Of a stretch of 58,317 nt of DNA, positions 8,911 through 16,895 are shown piece after piece (positions within the stretch are counted from its first letter, which is position 1; the number at the start of each line of letters is the position of its first letter). Under the pieces are notes generated by a model that saw nothing but the letters and a program-made list of their open reading frames with translations, made no database searches and was not told the DNA's origin. The DNA is from Brachyspira sp949287565. Lineage in GTDB: Bacteria; Spirochaetota; Brachyspiria; Brachyspirales; Brachyspiraceae. Both the position numbers and the translations under genes were made by a program. Location of the stretch: NCBI RefSeq assembly GCF_036997615.1, contig NZ_JAWLQA010000019.1, one strand, 5' to 3'.

Positions 8911-10671
8911 TTATTCTTCTATACTTAAATGTAACTCTTCCAATTGATCAGCATCAACAGTAGAAGGACATCCGCTCATTAAACATTGACCTTTTTGAGT
9001 TTTAGGGAATGCTATAACTTCTCTTATGCTTTCTTGTTTTTGAAGAAGCATAACAACTCTGTCTATACCATAAGCCATACCGCACATAGGAGGAGCACCA
9101 TATTTCAAAGCATCAAGCAAGAATCCGAATCTCAATTTTGCTTTCTCTTCGTCTATGCCTAAAAGTTTGAATATTATAGCCTGTACTTTGCTGTCATAAA
9201 TACGCTGACCGCCGCCGCCTATTTCATTACCATTTAATACCAAGTCATAAGTATCGCTTCTTACTTTTAAAGACTCGCTTTCAAGTATAGCAACATCTTC
9301 AGGTACTGGGGCAGTGAATGGGTGGTGAGTAGCTGATATTCTCTTCTCTTTATGATCATATTCAAATAATGGGAATTCTACTACCCATAAGAAATTTAAT
9401 TTATCTTTATCTATTAAGTTTAATTTCTCAGCAACTCTTAATCTTAAATTACCCAAAGCATCAAATGTAACTTTTGGAGTATCAGCAACGAAGAATAATA
9501 AGTCGCCTTTTTCTGCTTTAGTAACTTCTAATATTTTCTTTTGATTTTCTTCAGAGAAGAATTTAACTATATTAGATTCAAGTCCTTTATCAGTAACTCT
9601 CATCCAAGCAAGTCCTTTAGCTCCGAATATACCAACATACTTAGTAAAGTCATCAATATCTTTTCTGCTTAATTTTTCTCCGCCTTTAGCATTCAAACAT
9701 CTTATTATAAATTTATTGTCTAAAGCGTTTTTGAATACTGCAAAATCACATCCTCTAACAGCATCTTCAACATTGATAAGTTTTAATTCAAATCTAGTGT
9801 CTGGTTTATCGCTTCCGTACATTTCCATAGCATCATAATAATTTAATCTAGGGAATGGAGTAGGTAAGTCAATACCATAAACATCTTTAACTATATTAGC
9901 AGTAACATTTTCTATAATAGATAAAAACTCATCAGTATTAAGGAAAGAAGTTTCAATATCAACCTGAGTAAATTCAGGCTGTCTGTCTGCTCTTAAATCC
10001 TCATCGCGGAAACATTTAGCTATTTGATAGTATCTGTCAAAACCGCCTATCATAAGTATTTGCTTGAATATTTGAGGAGATTGAGGCAATGCATAGAAAT
10101 CTCCGGCATTTAATCTTGAAGGAACAAGGAAGTCTCTAGCACCTTCAGGAGTACTTTTATTTAATATAGGAGTTTCTACATCTATAAAACCATTATCAGA
10201 TAAATGTTTTCTAAAAGCATTAGTAATTTGGAATCTTTTATATAAGTTATTGAATACAGTAGGTCTTCTTAAATCTAAGTATCTGTATTTTAATCTTATA
10301 TCTTCGCCAGTATCAATATCATCTTCAAGTAGGAAAGGAGGAGTTTCAGAAGTATTAAGAAGCTCCATTTTTTCAACCATAACTTCAATTTCACCAGTAG
10401 GAATTTTAGGGTTAATCATTTCAGGACTTCTAGCTCTGATTTTACCTTCTACACTGATAACATATTCGCTTCTTAAATCCTGAGCGTCATTATGTGCTTC
10501 TTTGCTTATTTCAGGATTGAATACTATTTGTACAAATCCTGTTCTGTCTCTTAAATCTACGAATATTACTCCGCCATGATCTCTTCTTCTTAAAACCCAG
10601 CCTGCTAGCTTAACTTCTTTACCGATATCATCTTTTGTTAATATACCATTATAGGCACTTTTAAAACGCAT
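8911..10671 (-). CDS. aspS: Aspartate--tRNA ligase
   Basis: A 586-residue class II synthetase that charges tRNA-Asp with aspartate. An N-terminal OB-fold anticodon-binding domain is visible (GWVLRRRDHGGVIFVDLRDR), followed by the catalytic core with FRDEDLRADRQPEFTQ (motif 2), the bacterial GAD-type insertion in the middle, the NEIGGGGQRIYD stretch and motif 3 GMAYGIDRVVMLL near the C terminus. Length is normal for the bacterial type. ATG 10671 is preceded by AGAGGAAGTAAC. It has its own promoter and terminator and is therefore a single-gene unit. Confidence 0.97.
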   Translation of the reverse strand: MRFKSAYNGILTKDDIGKEVKLAGWVLRRRDHGGVIFVDLRDRTGFVQIVFNPEISKEAHNDAQDLRSEYVISVEGKIRARSPEMINPKIPTGEIEVMVEKMELLNTSETPPFLLEDDIDTGEDIRLKYRYLDLRRPTVFNNLYKRFQITNAFRKHLSDNGFIDVETPILNKSTPEGARDFLVPSRLNAGDFYALPQSPQIFKQILMIGGFDRYYQIAKCFRDEDLRADRQPEFTQVDIETSFLNTDEFLSIIENVTANIVKDVYGIDLPTPFPRLNYYDAMEMYGSDKPDTRFELKLINVEDAVRGCDFAVFKNALDNKFIIRCLNAKGGEKLSRKDIDDFTKYVGIFGAKGLAWMRVTDKGLESNIVKFFSEENQKKILEVTKAEKGDLLFFVADTPKVTFDALGNLRLRVAEKLNLIDKDKLNFLWVVEFPLFEYDHKEKRISATHHPFTAPVPEDVAILESESLKVRSDTYDLVLNGNEIGGGGQRIYDSKVQAIIFKLLGIDEEKAKLRFGFLLDALKYGAPPMCGMAYGIDRVVMLLQKQESIREVIAFPKTQKGQCLMSGCPSTVDADQLEELHLSIEE

Positions 10672-10759
10672 GTTACTTCCTCTTTTTAGTTGATTATTTT
10701 ATTGTTTAAAAATTTATTATAAAAAATAAGTTATATTTCTTTTTTGAATAAACATAATA

Positions 10760-10788
10760 ATTATATTATAAATAGGTATAAAAATCAA
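10760..10788 (-). promoter_or_regulatory. Promoter of aspS
   Basis: On the minus strand TTGATT (10788-10783), 17-bp spacer, TATAAT (10765-10760). The leader is about 85 nt. I see no obvious T-box or other structured leader in it. Confidence 0.6.
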
Positions 10789-10889
10789 CAATCTAACAAA
10801 ATATGTATCAATTTTTATAATAAATTATCGTATTTTATAATAAACAAACTATCTAATTTATGAGTAAAACTAATGTATATGTTTTATAA

Positions 10890-11432
10890 TTAGTTAAAAA
10901 TATGATTCCTATAACAGAAAATTAATATTTCTAAATTATAATTGAATTGAAATCCTTTAAATATTTTTATAATTTCTTTTATAGTTTCACCAGAGGCATA
11001 AACATCATCTATTAAAAGTATATTTTTATTTTTGAGTTTATCATAATTTACTATTTCAAAAGCATCTTTAATATTTTCACTTCTTTCTTTTAGAGTTTCT
11101 AAAAATTTCTGTTCTTTTATATCTTTTTTTATTTTTATAAATTCACATTTTTCTATATTAAACTCTTTAGAAATATAATCAGCAAAAAAATCCATTACAC
11201 CATTATTTTTATTTGAAGGCACATAAAGTATAATGTCAAATTTTTTATTATTTGTTTTTATATAATCAGAATAATAATTTTTTATTTGTTCTGTTATCTT
11301 AATAGGAAAATCAATACTCTTTTTTTTGAATGCTCTTAATTCATCGCCAAGTTCTTTATCCAAATCTCCGAGTGCAGTTATAACTATATCATCAATACTA
11401 AATTTTTTATAAGCAGTAAAAATATTACTCAT
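10890..11432 (-). CDS. Phosphoribosyltransferase-fold protein (ComF-like)
   Basis: A 180-residue protein whose C-terminal half carries the PRPP-binding signature ILLIDDVYASGETIKEI, the hallmark of type I phosphoribosyltransferases. The region before it (FDIILYVPSNKNNGVMDF) resembles the ComF/GntX group, but the N-terminal zinc finger of ComFC is absent. It overlaps the upstream membrane-protein gene by 8 bp, so the two are translationally coupled. The pairing suggests salvage of an imported base or vitamin precursor, which is inference. Confidence 0.65.
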   Translation of the reverse strand: MSNIFTAYKKFSIDDIVITALGDLDKELGDELRAFKKKSIDFPIKITEQIKNYYSDYIKTNNKKFDIILYVPSNKNNGVMDFFADYISKEFNIEKCEFIKIKKDIKEQKFLETLKERSENIKDAFEIVNYDKLKNKNILLIDDVYASGETIKEIIKIFKGFQFNYNLEILIFCYRNHIFN

Positions 11433-11925
11433 TAGTTTTATCTTTTAATATAATATACATTACACTTGCAAAAATCCAATTTATTATTATTCCTTTATAT
11501 CCTAAAATCACCCCGTTTAACCAAGTGTTAATATTGATATCAAAAATAAATGTTAGAATTATAGATGATAATCTTCCTAGTATAATGGCAAATAATGAAG
11601 TTAATATAAAAGATATATTTTTATTTTTCATTAAACTTATTACACTAGTAAATACAACTCCTTCAAATATCAAAAAATATAATGTAGGAGGCATAGGCAT
11701 GTTTGTGAGAAAATAATTTAAAATCGGAGATATAAAACTAAGCATTATTAAAAATATAGGATTTAATATATAAGCTCCCAATGATAATGCAAAAAATAAA
11801 GGAAGAAATTCAGTTCCTTTAAATCCGAAATAATGTGTTATAATAGGTGAAGCTAAACTTATAATGCTTAGCAGAAACAATATAAAAATATTAACATTTA
11901 TTTTTCTTAAAGATAGAGTTTTCAT
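11425..11925 (-). CDS. ECF-type S-component-like membrane protein
   Basis: A 166-residue protein with about five or six membrane spans, opening MKTLSLRKINVNIFIL and containing FFALSLGAYILNP and PPTLYFLIFEGVVF. Size, span number and these short loop motifs fit substrate-capture (S) components of energy-coupling-factor vitamin transporters. The energising ATPase and T component are not nearby, as is usual for group II systems. AGGATATTTTT lies before ATG 11925. The next gene encodes a phosphoribosyltransferase-like protein, overlapping by 8 bp. Substrate unknown. Confidence 0.6.
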   Translation of the reverse strand: MKTLSLRKINVNIFILFLLSIISLASPIITHYFGFKGTEFLPLFFALSLGAYILNPIFLIMLSFISPILNYFLTNMPMPPTLYFLIFEGVVFTSVISLMKNKNISFILTSLFAIILGRLSSIILTFIFDININTWLNGVILGYKGIIINWIFASVMYIILKDKTNE

Positions 11926-11962
11926 AAAAATATCCTGATTAAATTATTTTCTTTTACTATGT

Positions 11963-11990
11963 ATTATACTTAAATATTCATATTTGTCAA
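11963..11990 (-). promoter_or_regulatory. Promoter of the S-component/PRTase operon
   Basis: On the minus strand TTGACA (11990-11985), 16-bp spacer, TATAAT (11968-11963). The -35 box lies only 5 bp from the edge of NIR element C. Confidence 0.65.
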
Positions 11991-11995
11991 AATTT

Positions 11996-12197
11996 ACGCA
12001 CGGTAATTATATTATAAAACATAGAAATATTTTAATTTATAATTTAAATAATAAATAAAAAGTTATTAAACGTGCGTTGAATAATGTTGAAAATTTAATA
12101 AAAACTTGGGCGGGTGTTAACATTTCAGTGTTAGTATATAAAAATAATTAAGCAGAAATTTCAAAATGAATCTAAAAGGAATAAAGGGTGGGGCATG
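11996..12197. repeat. NIR element C (core plus right arms)
   Basis: ACGCACGGT at 11996-12004 and AAACGTGCGTT at 12068-12078 form the inner palindrome; CTTGGGCGGGTGTTAAC at 12105-12121 and AAAGGGTGGGGCATG at 12183-12197 are the right arms. Left arms are absent; the core edge faces the promoter of the minus-strand operon. Confidence 0.8.
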
Positions 12198-12225
12198 TAA
12201 TTAAAGTTTTAAAAATTAATTTATT

Positions 12226-12292
12226 GTTATGCTCGTCTACGCCTACAATAAGCTAGTGAGTAAACTCACTAGCTGGCTACGACTCGCTTTTA
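12226..12292. repeat. GCTCG-type repeat with an inner hairpin
   Basis: TATGCTCG at 12228-12235 followed by TCTACGCCTACAAT, then a perfect hairpin AGCTAGTGAGT/ACTCACTAGCT (12251-12261 and 12264-12274), then GGCTACGACTCGCTTTTA. The flanks match two copies at 53139-53286, but the inner hairpin sequence is different in each copy. Confidence 0.75.
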
Positions 12293-12353
12293 TATTTTAA
12301 TTCTAATGTTTAAAAATTATTATTTTTCATTATTGCTAAAGTAGAATTTATTA

Positions 12354-12480
12354 GCTGCCCACCCAAGCGTTTTTTAAATTTATAGTGCCTATACCGCACG
12401 TTAAGTAAAATTTAAAATATATGCTGATTAATAATTATAATTTAAATCATAATAATTGATTTTACTTACCGTGCGTTTTT
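12354..12480. repeat. NIR element D (proximal left arm plus core)
   Basis: GCTGCCCACCCAAGCG at 12354-12369, ACCGCACGTTAAG at 12393-12405 and ACTTACCGTGCGTT at 12464-12477. Right arms are absent; the core edge stops 27 bp from the FAH-family stop codon. Together with element C it forms an arms-in pair. Confidence 0.8.
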
Positions 12481-12503
12481 AATATTAAAATATTAATAAG
12501 AAA

Positions 12504-13400
12504 TTATTCAACAAAATTTATAAGCTCGCCTATATTTTCTATAGAGCAAATTATTTTATCTCCGCTTTTCATGTACTTAGGAGGATTAAAAGACATTCCT
12601 ACACCTCCCGGAGTTCCTGTTGCTATTATATCGCCTGCTTCTAAAGTCATACCTTTTGATATATCAGACACTAAATAATTTATATCATGGATCATGTATT
12701 TAGTATTTGAAGATTGTCTTACTTCATCGTTTAAAATACTTTTTATATCGAGCTTCAAAGGTAATTTAAAATCATCTTTATGAACTAAGCATGGCCCCAT
12801 AGCAGAGTATGAATCTAAACTTTTTCCTTTATACCATTGTGAGTGTTCTTTTTGTATCTTTCTGGAAGATATGTCATTGAAGATACTGTATCCGAATATA
12901 TAATCATTAACTTCTTCAGGCTTTATGTCTTTTGCAGTTTTTCCTATGATGACAGCTAATTCAACTTCATAGTCAAGGCATTCATCTAAATCGAATCTTG
13001 ATTTTATTTTATCTCCGAAACCAATTATTTCTATAGCTCTTTTAGAGAAGTATACAGGTGCTTTAACTTCTTTAAAATCTTTCATATCTTTTTTTATTTC
13101 GCCTAAATGATCGCTATAATTAACCCCTACACATATAATATCATGAATAGGCTTTCTTATAGGAGATAATATTTTAACATTTTCTATAGAGTATGCTCTT
13201 TCAAAATTTTCTTCAGCATATTTTAATTTGTTTAGAATATCATTGTTTTCATTTATCATATTTATTAATTGTATCATAGGGTTATTATTGCATTTGAAAT
13301 CAGATATTATTTCACTAATAGCAATAACTTTATTTCCGTCCTTGCTTAATATACCGATAGACTCCGTATTATTCCATTCAACAAAAGATACAAATTTCAT
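12504..13400 (-). CDS. Fumarylacetoacetate hydrolase-family protein
   Basis: A 298-residue enzyme of the FAH/2-hydroxyhepta-2,4-diene-1,7-dioate isomerase family, which cleaves or isomerises 2-oxo acids and includes acylpyruvases and oxaloacetate decarboxylases. Visible motifs: ICVGVNYSDHLGE, metal-binding acidic residues in LDYEVELAVIIGK and SIFNDISSRKIQ, and GTPGGVGM near the C terminus, all in family order. The N-terminal 70 residues are the usual small lid domain. GGAGTTATAATA precedes ATG 13400. It is divergent from hisF. The substrate cannot be assigned. Confidence 0.85.
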   Translation of the reverse strand: MKFVSFVEWNNTESIGILSKDGNKVIAISEIISDFKCNNNPMIQLINMINENNDILNKLKYAEENFERAYSIENVKILSPIRKPIHDIICVGVNYSDHLGEIKKDMKDFKEVKAPVYFSKRAIEIIGFGDKIKSRFDLDECLDYEVELAVIIGKTAKDIKPEEVNDYIFGYSIFNDISSRKIQKEHSQWYKGKSLDSYSAMGPCLVHKDDFKLPLKLDIKSILNDEVRQSSNTKYMIHDINYLVSDISKGMTLEAGDIIATGTPGGVGMSFNPPKYMKSGDKIICSIENIGELINFVE

Positions 13401-13543
13401 TATTATAACTCCGAATAAATATTTTTATTGATATATTAAACTTCTATATTACAGTATTTTCTAATAAAAAATTAAGATAATTTTTAAAGTTTTTTAATCA
13501 ATAGTGTTTCATACATTATAGTAAATTTATAAATGTTTTTCAA

Positions 13544-13576
13544 TATAGGTTAAATAAATAATTTATTTAACCTATA
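13544..13576. promoter_or_regulatory. Perfect 15-bp palindrome in the FAH-hisF divergent spacer
   Basis: TATAGGTTAAATAAA (13544-13558), TAA, TTTATTTAACCTATA (13562-13576). It lies between two divergent genes, upstream of the hisF promoter, and has no T-run, so an operator is at least as likely as a terminator. No regulator is identified. Confidence 0.5.
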
Positions 13577-13591
13577 TAATCTTCTTTCTGC

Positions 13592-13620
13592 TTTACGAAA
13601 TAAAATTTTTACTGTATAAT
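13592..13620 (+). promoter_or_regulatory. Promoter of hisF
   Basis: TTTACG (13592-13597), 17-bp spacer, TATAAT (13615-13620) preceded by TG. The -10 box is consensus and the -35 box is weak. Confidence 0.5.
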
Positions 13621-13648
13621 TTTTATAAATTTAATAGGGTGTTTTTAT

Positions 13649-14404
13649 ATGATAACAAAAAGAATAATACCATGCTTAGATGTAAGAAATGGCAGAGTTG
13701 TAAAGGGGACTAACTTTGAAGGTTTAAAAGATGTTGATGATCCTGTAGAGCTTGCTAAATATTATAATAATTCTTTAGCTGATGAGCTTGTATTTTATGA
13801 CATTACGGCTTCTTATGAGGGTAGAAAATTATTTGTAAATGTGCTTGAGAAAGTGGCAAATGAAATATTTATACCTCTTACAGTTGGCGGAGGAATAAAC
13901 ACTATAAAAGATTTTGATATGGTTTTAAAATCCGGAGCTGATAAAGTAAGCGTAAATTCAGGGGCTATAAATAATCCTAATTTAATAAGAGAGGCAGCTG
14001 AAAAATACGGTAATCAATGTGTAGTTCTTTCTATAGATATAAAAAGAGTTAATGGAAGATATTCTGTATTTTCTAAGGGCGGAAGAGAGGACACAGGAAT
14101 CGATGCAATTGAATGGGCTGTAAAAGGCGAGAAGAATGGGGCAGGTGAGCTTGTAATAAATAGTATTGATACGGACGGAGTAAAAAATGGTTTTGATATA
14201 GAATTACTTAAAGAAATAGCTGATAATGTTTCTATACCTTTAATTGCTTCAGGCGGAGCTGGGAACATGGAGCATTTTAAAGATGTATTTCAGGTTAAAG
14301 GTGTTGATGCTGGACTTGCTGCTTCAATATTTCACTTCAAAGAAATAGATATAAAAGAATTAAAAGAGTATCTTCATAAAAATAATATCAAAGTAAGGCT
14401 TTAA
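13649..14404 (+). CDS. hisF: Imidazole glycerol phosphate synthase, cyclase subunit
   Basis: A 251-residue (beta-alpha)8 barrel that, with the glutaminase subunit HisH, makes imidazole glycerol phosphate and AICAR in histidine synthesis. Catalytic Asp11 is in PCLDVRNGRVVKG and the second catalytic Asp is in LSIDIKRVNG; phosphate-binding loops include TVGGGI, ADKVSVNSGA and IASGGAGNMEHF. Length is standard. The gene is alone rather than in a his operon; hisC is 15 kb away, so the pathway is scattered in this genome. NIR element E1 begins 29 bp after its stop. Confidence 0.97.
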   Translation: MITKRIIPCLDVRNGRVVKGTNFEGLKDVDDPVELAKYYNNSLADELVFYDITASYEGRKLFVNVLEKVANEIFIPLTVGGGINTIKDFDMVLKSGADKVSVNSGAINNPNLIREAAEKYGNQCVVLSIDIKRVNGRYSVFSKGGREDTGIDAIEWAVKGEKNGAGELVINSIDTDGVKNGFDIELLKEIADNVSIPLIASGGAGNMEHFKDVFQVKGVDAGLAASIFHFKEIDIKELKEYLHKNNIKVRL

Positions 14405-14432
14405 ATTTTTTTGTATATTTTAAATTTTATTA

Positions 14433-14632
14433 ACGCACGGTGAACGGAACTTTATATATAGCAAAATTATAATTCATAATCGGTTTATATATTTAATTTT
14501 ACTCTTCGTGCGGTATAAAGTCTTTAAATTTAAAATCCGCTTGGGTGGGCAGCTAAAAATTCTAATGAGATAATAAAGAATTAAAAAGTTTATATTCTAT
14601 ATAAAAACTATAAGCCTAGAGGGTGGGGAGTG
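14433..14632. repeat. NIR element E1 (core plus right arms)
   Basis: ACGCACGGTGAAC at 14433-14445 and CGTGCGGT at 14507-14514 form the core; GCTTGGGTGGGCAGC at 14539-14553 and CCTAGAGGGTGGGGAGTG at 14615-14632 are the right arms. The distal arm faces the left arm of E2 across 28 bp, and these two are themselves complementary. Confidence 0.85.
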
Positions 14633-14660
14633 AAAATAAATTTTCAAACTTAATTACATT

Positions 14661-14862
14661 TGCCCGCCCTTTATTATTATATGTATTAATTTGCAATTAT
14701 AGTTTTTTTATATTTATAGCTTTAATTTGTAATTACAGCACCCGCCCTAGTATTTATTATATTTAAAAATTTACTTAACACACGATGGATGCATCTTTTT
14801 ATATTGTTTAAATTATTATTCATAATCCATTTATATTTTGAATTTTACTATACGTGCGGTAT
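14661..14862. repeat. NIR element E2 (left arms plus diverged core)
   Basis: TGCCCGCCCTTTA at 14661-14673, GCACCCGCCCTAG at 14738-14750, then a diverged core (CACACGATGGATG near 14780 and ATACGTGCGGTAT near 14851). It ends about 18 bp from the MATE gene stop codon. Confidence 0.75.
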
Positions 14863-14880
14863 ATGAAACTGCAAAATCAA

Positions 14881-16254
14881 TTATGAATTAATCTCATTTT
14901 CAAGCATGTTTTTCTTTTTTGTTGTTATATAAATATAGATGTACATTCCACCAGATAATAGTATAGAAACAACATCTGCTATAGGCTGTGACCATATTAT
15001 GCCGTTGATTCCAAAAAATTTTGTACCGAAATATATTGCAGGCACGAATGCTATTCCTTGTCTGCATACAGATAATATCAAAGAAGGCAATGCTTTTCCT
15101 AATGCCTGAAATGTTGATATAAATACAAATTGAAATCCTATAATAGGAGCTACAGAATATGCAGCTATTAAAAATTTAGAGCCATATTCTATAACTTCAT
15201 CATTCTTTATGAATATTGCTATAAGCTCTTTTGAGAATATAAAAGCAAAAATTAAAAATATTATTCCTGACACAAAGCTGAATAAGCATGAAAGTTTTAT
15301 TGATGCATTCATTCTTTTATAATTTTTAGAAGCGAAATTGTATCCTATAAAAGGCTGTACCCCCTGACCTAATCCTATGAATACCAAAAGAACAAGCATA
15401 AATATTCTCTGTGAAACTCCAAGACCTGCCACAACATTATCATTATATTTAGAAGCAAAGTTGTTTATTAAAATATTCGCTATACTTATAAGAACATTAT
15501 TCATAAACACAGGAAAGCCTATTGAAAAGACATTATTTATTATATCTTTTGTTAATGAAAAATCTTTGAATTTTATAGAAAGGAAACTGCTTTTTTTAGC
15601 TATATGCCAAATATAATATAATGTCGAAGAGGCATTTCCTATTATAGTGGCAAGGGCAGCACCAGCAACACCCATATTCATATATAGTATCATTATAGGG
15701 TCTAATATGATATTGATTATAGTGCCAAGCATCATACCTATCATGGCCTCTTTTGAAGAACCTTCAGAACGTACAATCTGCCCCAATGACATTTGACAAA
15801 CTACAAATACTGCACCGAATGCCACTATAAGCAAATAGTCCTTAGCAAATTTATATGTGTTTTGGCTTGCTCCTGATAATTTTAGTATATTATTTAAGAA
15901 TAATAAAAAAACTATCATGCATACAAATCCAGTAATAACGCTCGCAAAAAAAGCGAAAGATGAAACCTGCTTTGCCTTATCATAATTTCTAGCACCTAAA
16001 CTTCTAGAGATGTAAGAAGCTCCGCCTATTCCGTATATAGAGCCGAATGACATAAGAACCAAATAAATAGGCATAGTCAAAGAAACAGCAGCTACCTGAT
16101 TAGGATCATTAGTCTGTCCCACAAAAAAAGTATCTACCATATTGTAGAATACGTTAACAAGCATTCCTAATATAGTTGGAAGCGCCAATGTTATTAGTGC
16201 TTTATATACAGGATAATTTTCAAATATATCTATTTTTTTATCGTTCTGATTCAT
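14881..16254 (-). CDS. MATE-family multidrug/cation antiporter
   Basis: A 457-residue protein with 12 predicted membrane spans. The opening PVYKALITLALPTILGML, the VDTFFVGQ segment, LGARNYDKAK and, in the second half, FPVFMNNVLISIANILIN and GQGVQPFIGYNFASKNYKR match the MATE/DinF exporter family, which pumps organic cations out using a sodium or proton gradient. I place the start at ATG 16254 with TTGGA upstream; an in-frame TTG four codons earlier is possible. A second MATE gene lies at 47.5 kb, but in a separate subgroup. Single-gene unit with its own promoter. Confidence 0.9.
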   Translation of the reverse strand: MNQNDKKIDIFENYPVYKALITLALPTILGMLVNVFYNMVDTFFVGQTNDPNQVAAVSLTMPIYLVLMSFGSIYGIGGASYISRSLGARNYDKAKQVSSFAFFASVITGFVCMIVFLLFLNNILKLSGASQNTYKFAKDYLLIVAFGAVFVVCQMSLGQIVRSEGSSKEAMIGMMLGTIINIILDPIMILYMNMGVAGAALATIIGNASSTLYYIWHIAKKSSFLSIKFKDFSLTKDIINNVFSIGFPVFMNNVLISIANILINNFASKYNDNVVAGLGVSQRIFMLVLLVFIGLGQGVQPFIGYNFASKNYKRMNASIKLSCLFSFVSGIIFLIFAFIFSKELIAIFIKNDEVIEYGSKFLIAAYSVAPIIGFQFVFISTFQALGKALPSLILSVCRQGIAFVPAIYFGTKFFGINGIIWSQPIADVVSILLSGGMYIYIYITTKKKNMLENEINS

Positions 16255-16280
16255 AATGTTTTCCAAAAAAAGTAGAGAGT

Positions 16281-16309
16281 ATTATATTATATTTGATTTT
16301 TATTATCAA
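16281..16309 (-). promoter_or_regulatory. Promoter of the first MATE gene
   Basis: On the minus strand TTGATA (16309-16304), 17-bp spacer, TATAAT (16286-16281). Confidence 0.6.
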
Positions 16310-16350
16310 GCATTAATCAAGTGAGAATTTAGCTATAAATGTAATGAAAT

Positions 16351-16443
16351 CTTGTGCGGGTGCTATAATATCTAAGTATGCAGAAAAACAAAATAAAGTA
16401 AAAATTTCATAATGATACCTTGAAGAATAAAGGATGGGGTATG
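16351..16443. repeat. NIR element F1 (right arms only)
   Basis: CTTGTGCGGGTGC at 16351-16363 and AAAGGATGGGGTATG at 16429-16443, both slightly diverged. The core palindrome is missing on the left, which is where the MATE promoter lies. Confidence 0.65.
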
Positions 16444-16550
16444 TAAATAAAATTTTAACTCTAACTCTTTAGAAATATGCATAAAAAATAACGGTCAATT
16501 AATAATGGCATAACTTTTAAATATTTGTATCTCTCTAAAGTAATTATATA

Positions 16551-16589
16551 AGGCTTGAGTCTTTAATTAGATTCGAGCCTTTTGTTTTA
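16551..16589 (+). terminator. Terminator-like hairpin without an upstream gene
   Basis: AGGCTTGAGTCT (16551-16562) and AGATTCGAGCCT (16569-16580) pair with two G-U pairs, followed by TTTTGTTTT. No plus-strand gene precedes it: the gene to the left is divergent. It may end an unannotated small transcript or be a relic. Confidence 0.5.
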
Positions 16590-16606
16590 TAAATTTTATT
16601 ACATTT

Positions 16607-16805
16607 ACCCGCCCTCTAGGCTTATTATTTAAATCTGCCATATAAACTTATTTTTTCCTATTACTTAATTAGAACCTGTTAGCACCCACCCAAGCGTTGT
16701 TTAAATTTATTGCGTATACAAACGCACGCAGAATACTATTTAAAATATATGCTAATTATAAATAATAGTTTAAATGATAAATTAAAATCTGCCCACCGTG
16801 CGGTT
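16607..16805. repeat. NIR element F2 (left arms plus core)
   Basis: ACCCGCCCTCTAGG at 16607-16620, AGCACCCACCCAAGCG at 16681-16696, ACGCACGCAGA at 16722-16732 and TCTGCCCACCGTGCGGTT at 16788-16805. Right arms are absent; the next gene's -35 box follows 37 bp after the core. Confidence 0.85.
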
Positions 16806-16842
16806 AGAACGATTCAAAAATTAATAAATTCAAAAACTCATT

Positions 16843-16871
16843 TTGACAAAATATATTCATTCTAGTATAAT
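16843..16871 (+). promoter_or_regulatory. Consensus sigma70 promoter of the AddB-like gene
   Basis: TTGACA (16843-16848), 17-bp spacer, TATAAT (16866-16871), a perfect match in both boxes. The leader would be about 18 nt and includes AAGAGA before ATG 16896. Confidence 0.75.
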
Positions 16872-16895
16872 TAAATAAAAAAGAGATATACATAT

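Noticed and set aside
12354..12480. GC-rich blocks checked as possible tRNA or rRNA genes
   Set aside because: No cloverleaf, no GTTCRA loop and no CCA-type acceptor; they are repeat arms.
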